Of a stretch of DNA of 13,169 nucleotides, positions 12,328-13,169 are shown piece by piece. The position numbers were made by a program, and so were the translations under genes. Within the stretch, counting starts at the first letter, position 1. Each line of letters opens with the position of its first letter. Source of the DNA: CAG-103 sp963627135 (lineage in GTDB: Bacteria > Bacillota > Clostridia > Oscillospirales > Oscillospiraceae); NCBI GenBank assembly GCA_963627135.1, contig CAVFZY010000001.1, forward strand, positions 1-13,169. Reading direction: 5' to 3'. The notes below the pieces were generated by a model. That model did not search any database, had not been told where the DNA came from, and saw only the letters and a list, made by a program, of their open reading frames with translations.

Positions 12328-13083
12328 ATGTTGAAAGAAAACCTGTCCTTTGTCGGTATCTGCGTGCTTGTGTTCGCGGCATTGCTCGGCCTTGCGTATC
12401 TGTTTGAGCGCACGGTCTGCCGCGATCTGCAGCGCCGCAGCCGCAGCCGCAACATCAGCTATGTGGCCATGTTCTCCGCCCTCGGCGGCGTGCTCATGCT
12501 GCTGGAGATCCCGCTGTTTTTCGCGCCGGGCTTCTATAAGATCGACCTGAGCGAGCTGCCGGTGCTCATGAGCGCGTTTTATCTCGGCCCCGTGGCCGGT
12601 GTCATCACCGAGCTGCTCAAGGTGCTCATCAAGCTCCTGCTCAAGGGCACGAGCACGGCCTTCGTCGGTGACTTTGCCAACTTTGTCGTCGGCTGCACGT
12701 TCGTCCTGCCCGCCGCGGTCATTTACCACCACCACAAGACCCGCCGCACCGCCATCATCGGCATGGCCGCCGGTACCCTGTGCATGACGGTGTTCGGCAG
12801 CATTTTCAACGGCCTGTACCTGATCCCGAAGTTTGCCGAGCTCTTTGGTCTGCCCATTGAGCAGATCATCGCCATGGGCACGGCCGTCAACAAGAGCATC
12901 ACCAGCGTGCCGACGCTTGTCATGTTCGCCGTTGTGCCCTTTAACCTCATCAAGGGCATTGTGGACTCGGCGCTGACGTATCTGCTGTATAAGCGCGTGG
13001 AGTTCCTGCTCTTCCCGGAGCTGCGCAAGAAGGAGAAAGCACAGCCGCAGGTCCAGTCGAAGGACCCCACCCCGCAGCATTGA
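12328..13083 (+). CDS. ribU: RibU-type ECF transporter S-component for riboflavin
   Basis: This 251-residue integral membrane protein has hydrophobic segments near 8-26, 43-65, 75-100, 113-134, 141-166 and 192-222. The RibU signature FYKIDLSELPVL lies at residues 69-80, followed by GPVAGVITELLK. It binds riboflavin with high affinity and works with the shared ECF module (EcfA, EcfA', EcfT), whose genes are not in the window. The start at 12328 is fixed by GGAGGT (12314-12319) 8 bases upstream; the in-frame ATG at 12199 lies inside the riboswitch. The N-terminal helix followed by a basic linker (about 32-42) is a little longer than in minimal RibU proteins. The C-terminus is a short charged tail. 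Control by the FMN riboswitch confirms the substrate. No clear terminator is seen before the window ends. Confidence 0.93.
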   Translation: MLKENLSFVGICVLVFAALLGLAYLFERTVCRDLQRRSRSRNISYVAMFSALGGVLMLLEIPLFFAPGFYKIDLSELPVLMSAFYLGPVAGVITELLKVLIKLLLKGTSTAFVGDFANFVVGCTFVLPAAVIYHHHKTRRTAIIGMAAGTLCMTVFGSIFNGLYLIPKFAELFGLPIEQIIAMGTAVNKSITSVPTLVMFAVVPFNLIKGIVDSALTYLLYKRVEFLLFPELRKKEKAQPQVQSKDPTPQH

Positions 13084-13169
13084 GATCGTACATAGCAAAC
13101 CGCCCGCAGGCATCTGAACAGAACCAGTAAAAACGGACAATAGACAAAACACCCCCTGATGTAGGAAAA

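Noticed and set aside
13097..13111. A 12-base match (CCGCCCGCAGGC) in the tail to the reverse complement of the hairpin at 4112-4133
   Set aside because: It is short and GC-rich, without the flanking stem, so a chance match cannot be excluded and no repeat is claimed.

Overview
The window looks like a chromosomal stretch of a GC-rich, low-oxygen Firmicute, most likely a gut Clostridia member near Oscillospiraceae. This is inferred from strong AGGAGG-type ribosome binding sites, sigma-A promoters of the TTGACA-17-TATAAT kind, lipoprotein-type solute-binding proteins, an ECF S-component under an FMN riboswitch, and a large Fe-S flavoprotein next to hypA. No tRNA, rRNA, CRISPR array or intact insertion sequence was seen.

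Layout. Positions 1-1270 form an AT-richer left end. It holds the 5' part of a short-chain dehydrogenase (minus strand), a divergent TetR-type regulator with a promoter/operator between them, and a probable relic of a large serine recombinase. From about 1270 the base composition rises and a three-gene ABC importer follows (ATPase, permease, NMT1/SsuA-like lipoprotein; 1373-3919, plus strand). Its substrate cannot be read from sequence. A 300-base convergent gap (3920-4220) is packed with hairpins and bounded by two identical 27-base hairpin repeats.

Positions 4221-7196 hold a methionine importer operon on the minus strand in the order promoter, leader, metN, metI, small ORF, metQ. The leader is the most striking part of the window. 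A consensus promoter is followed by a 38-codon ORF with good initiation signals and ten Met codons, nine of them within 15 codons. A perfect 16-bp intrinsic terminator then lies upstream of metN. This has the architecture of ribosome-mediated transcription attenuation by methionine supply, and no SAM (S-box) riboswitch or Met T-box was recognised there. A second unreported small ORF with a strong Shine-Dalgarno sequence fills the metI-metQ gap.

Positions 7255-8177 hold a metallo-beta-lactamase-fold hydrolase with a consensus promoter and a 14-bp palindrome on its start site. Positions 8339-11431 hold a 908-residue multi-cluster Fe-S/FAD/NAD(P) oxidoreductase co-directional with a hypA-type nickel chaperone. 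They are followed by a shared bidirectional terminator and a convergent SLOG/DUF1273 gene (11483-12004). Positions 12085-13083 hold an FMN riboswitch and a RibU-type riboflavin S-component, back to back with the SLOG promoter. The final 86 bases (13084-13169) show no gene and no convincing terminator.

Together the region is mostly nutrient uptake (unknown ABC substrate, methionine, riboflavin) plus anaerobic redox chemistry. Three of the units carry visible RNA-level or operator-level control.
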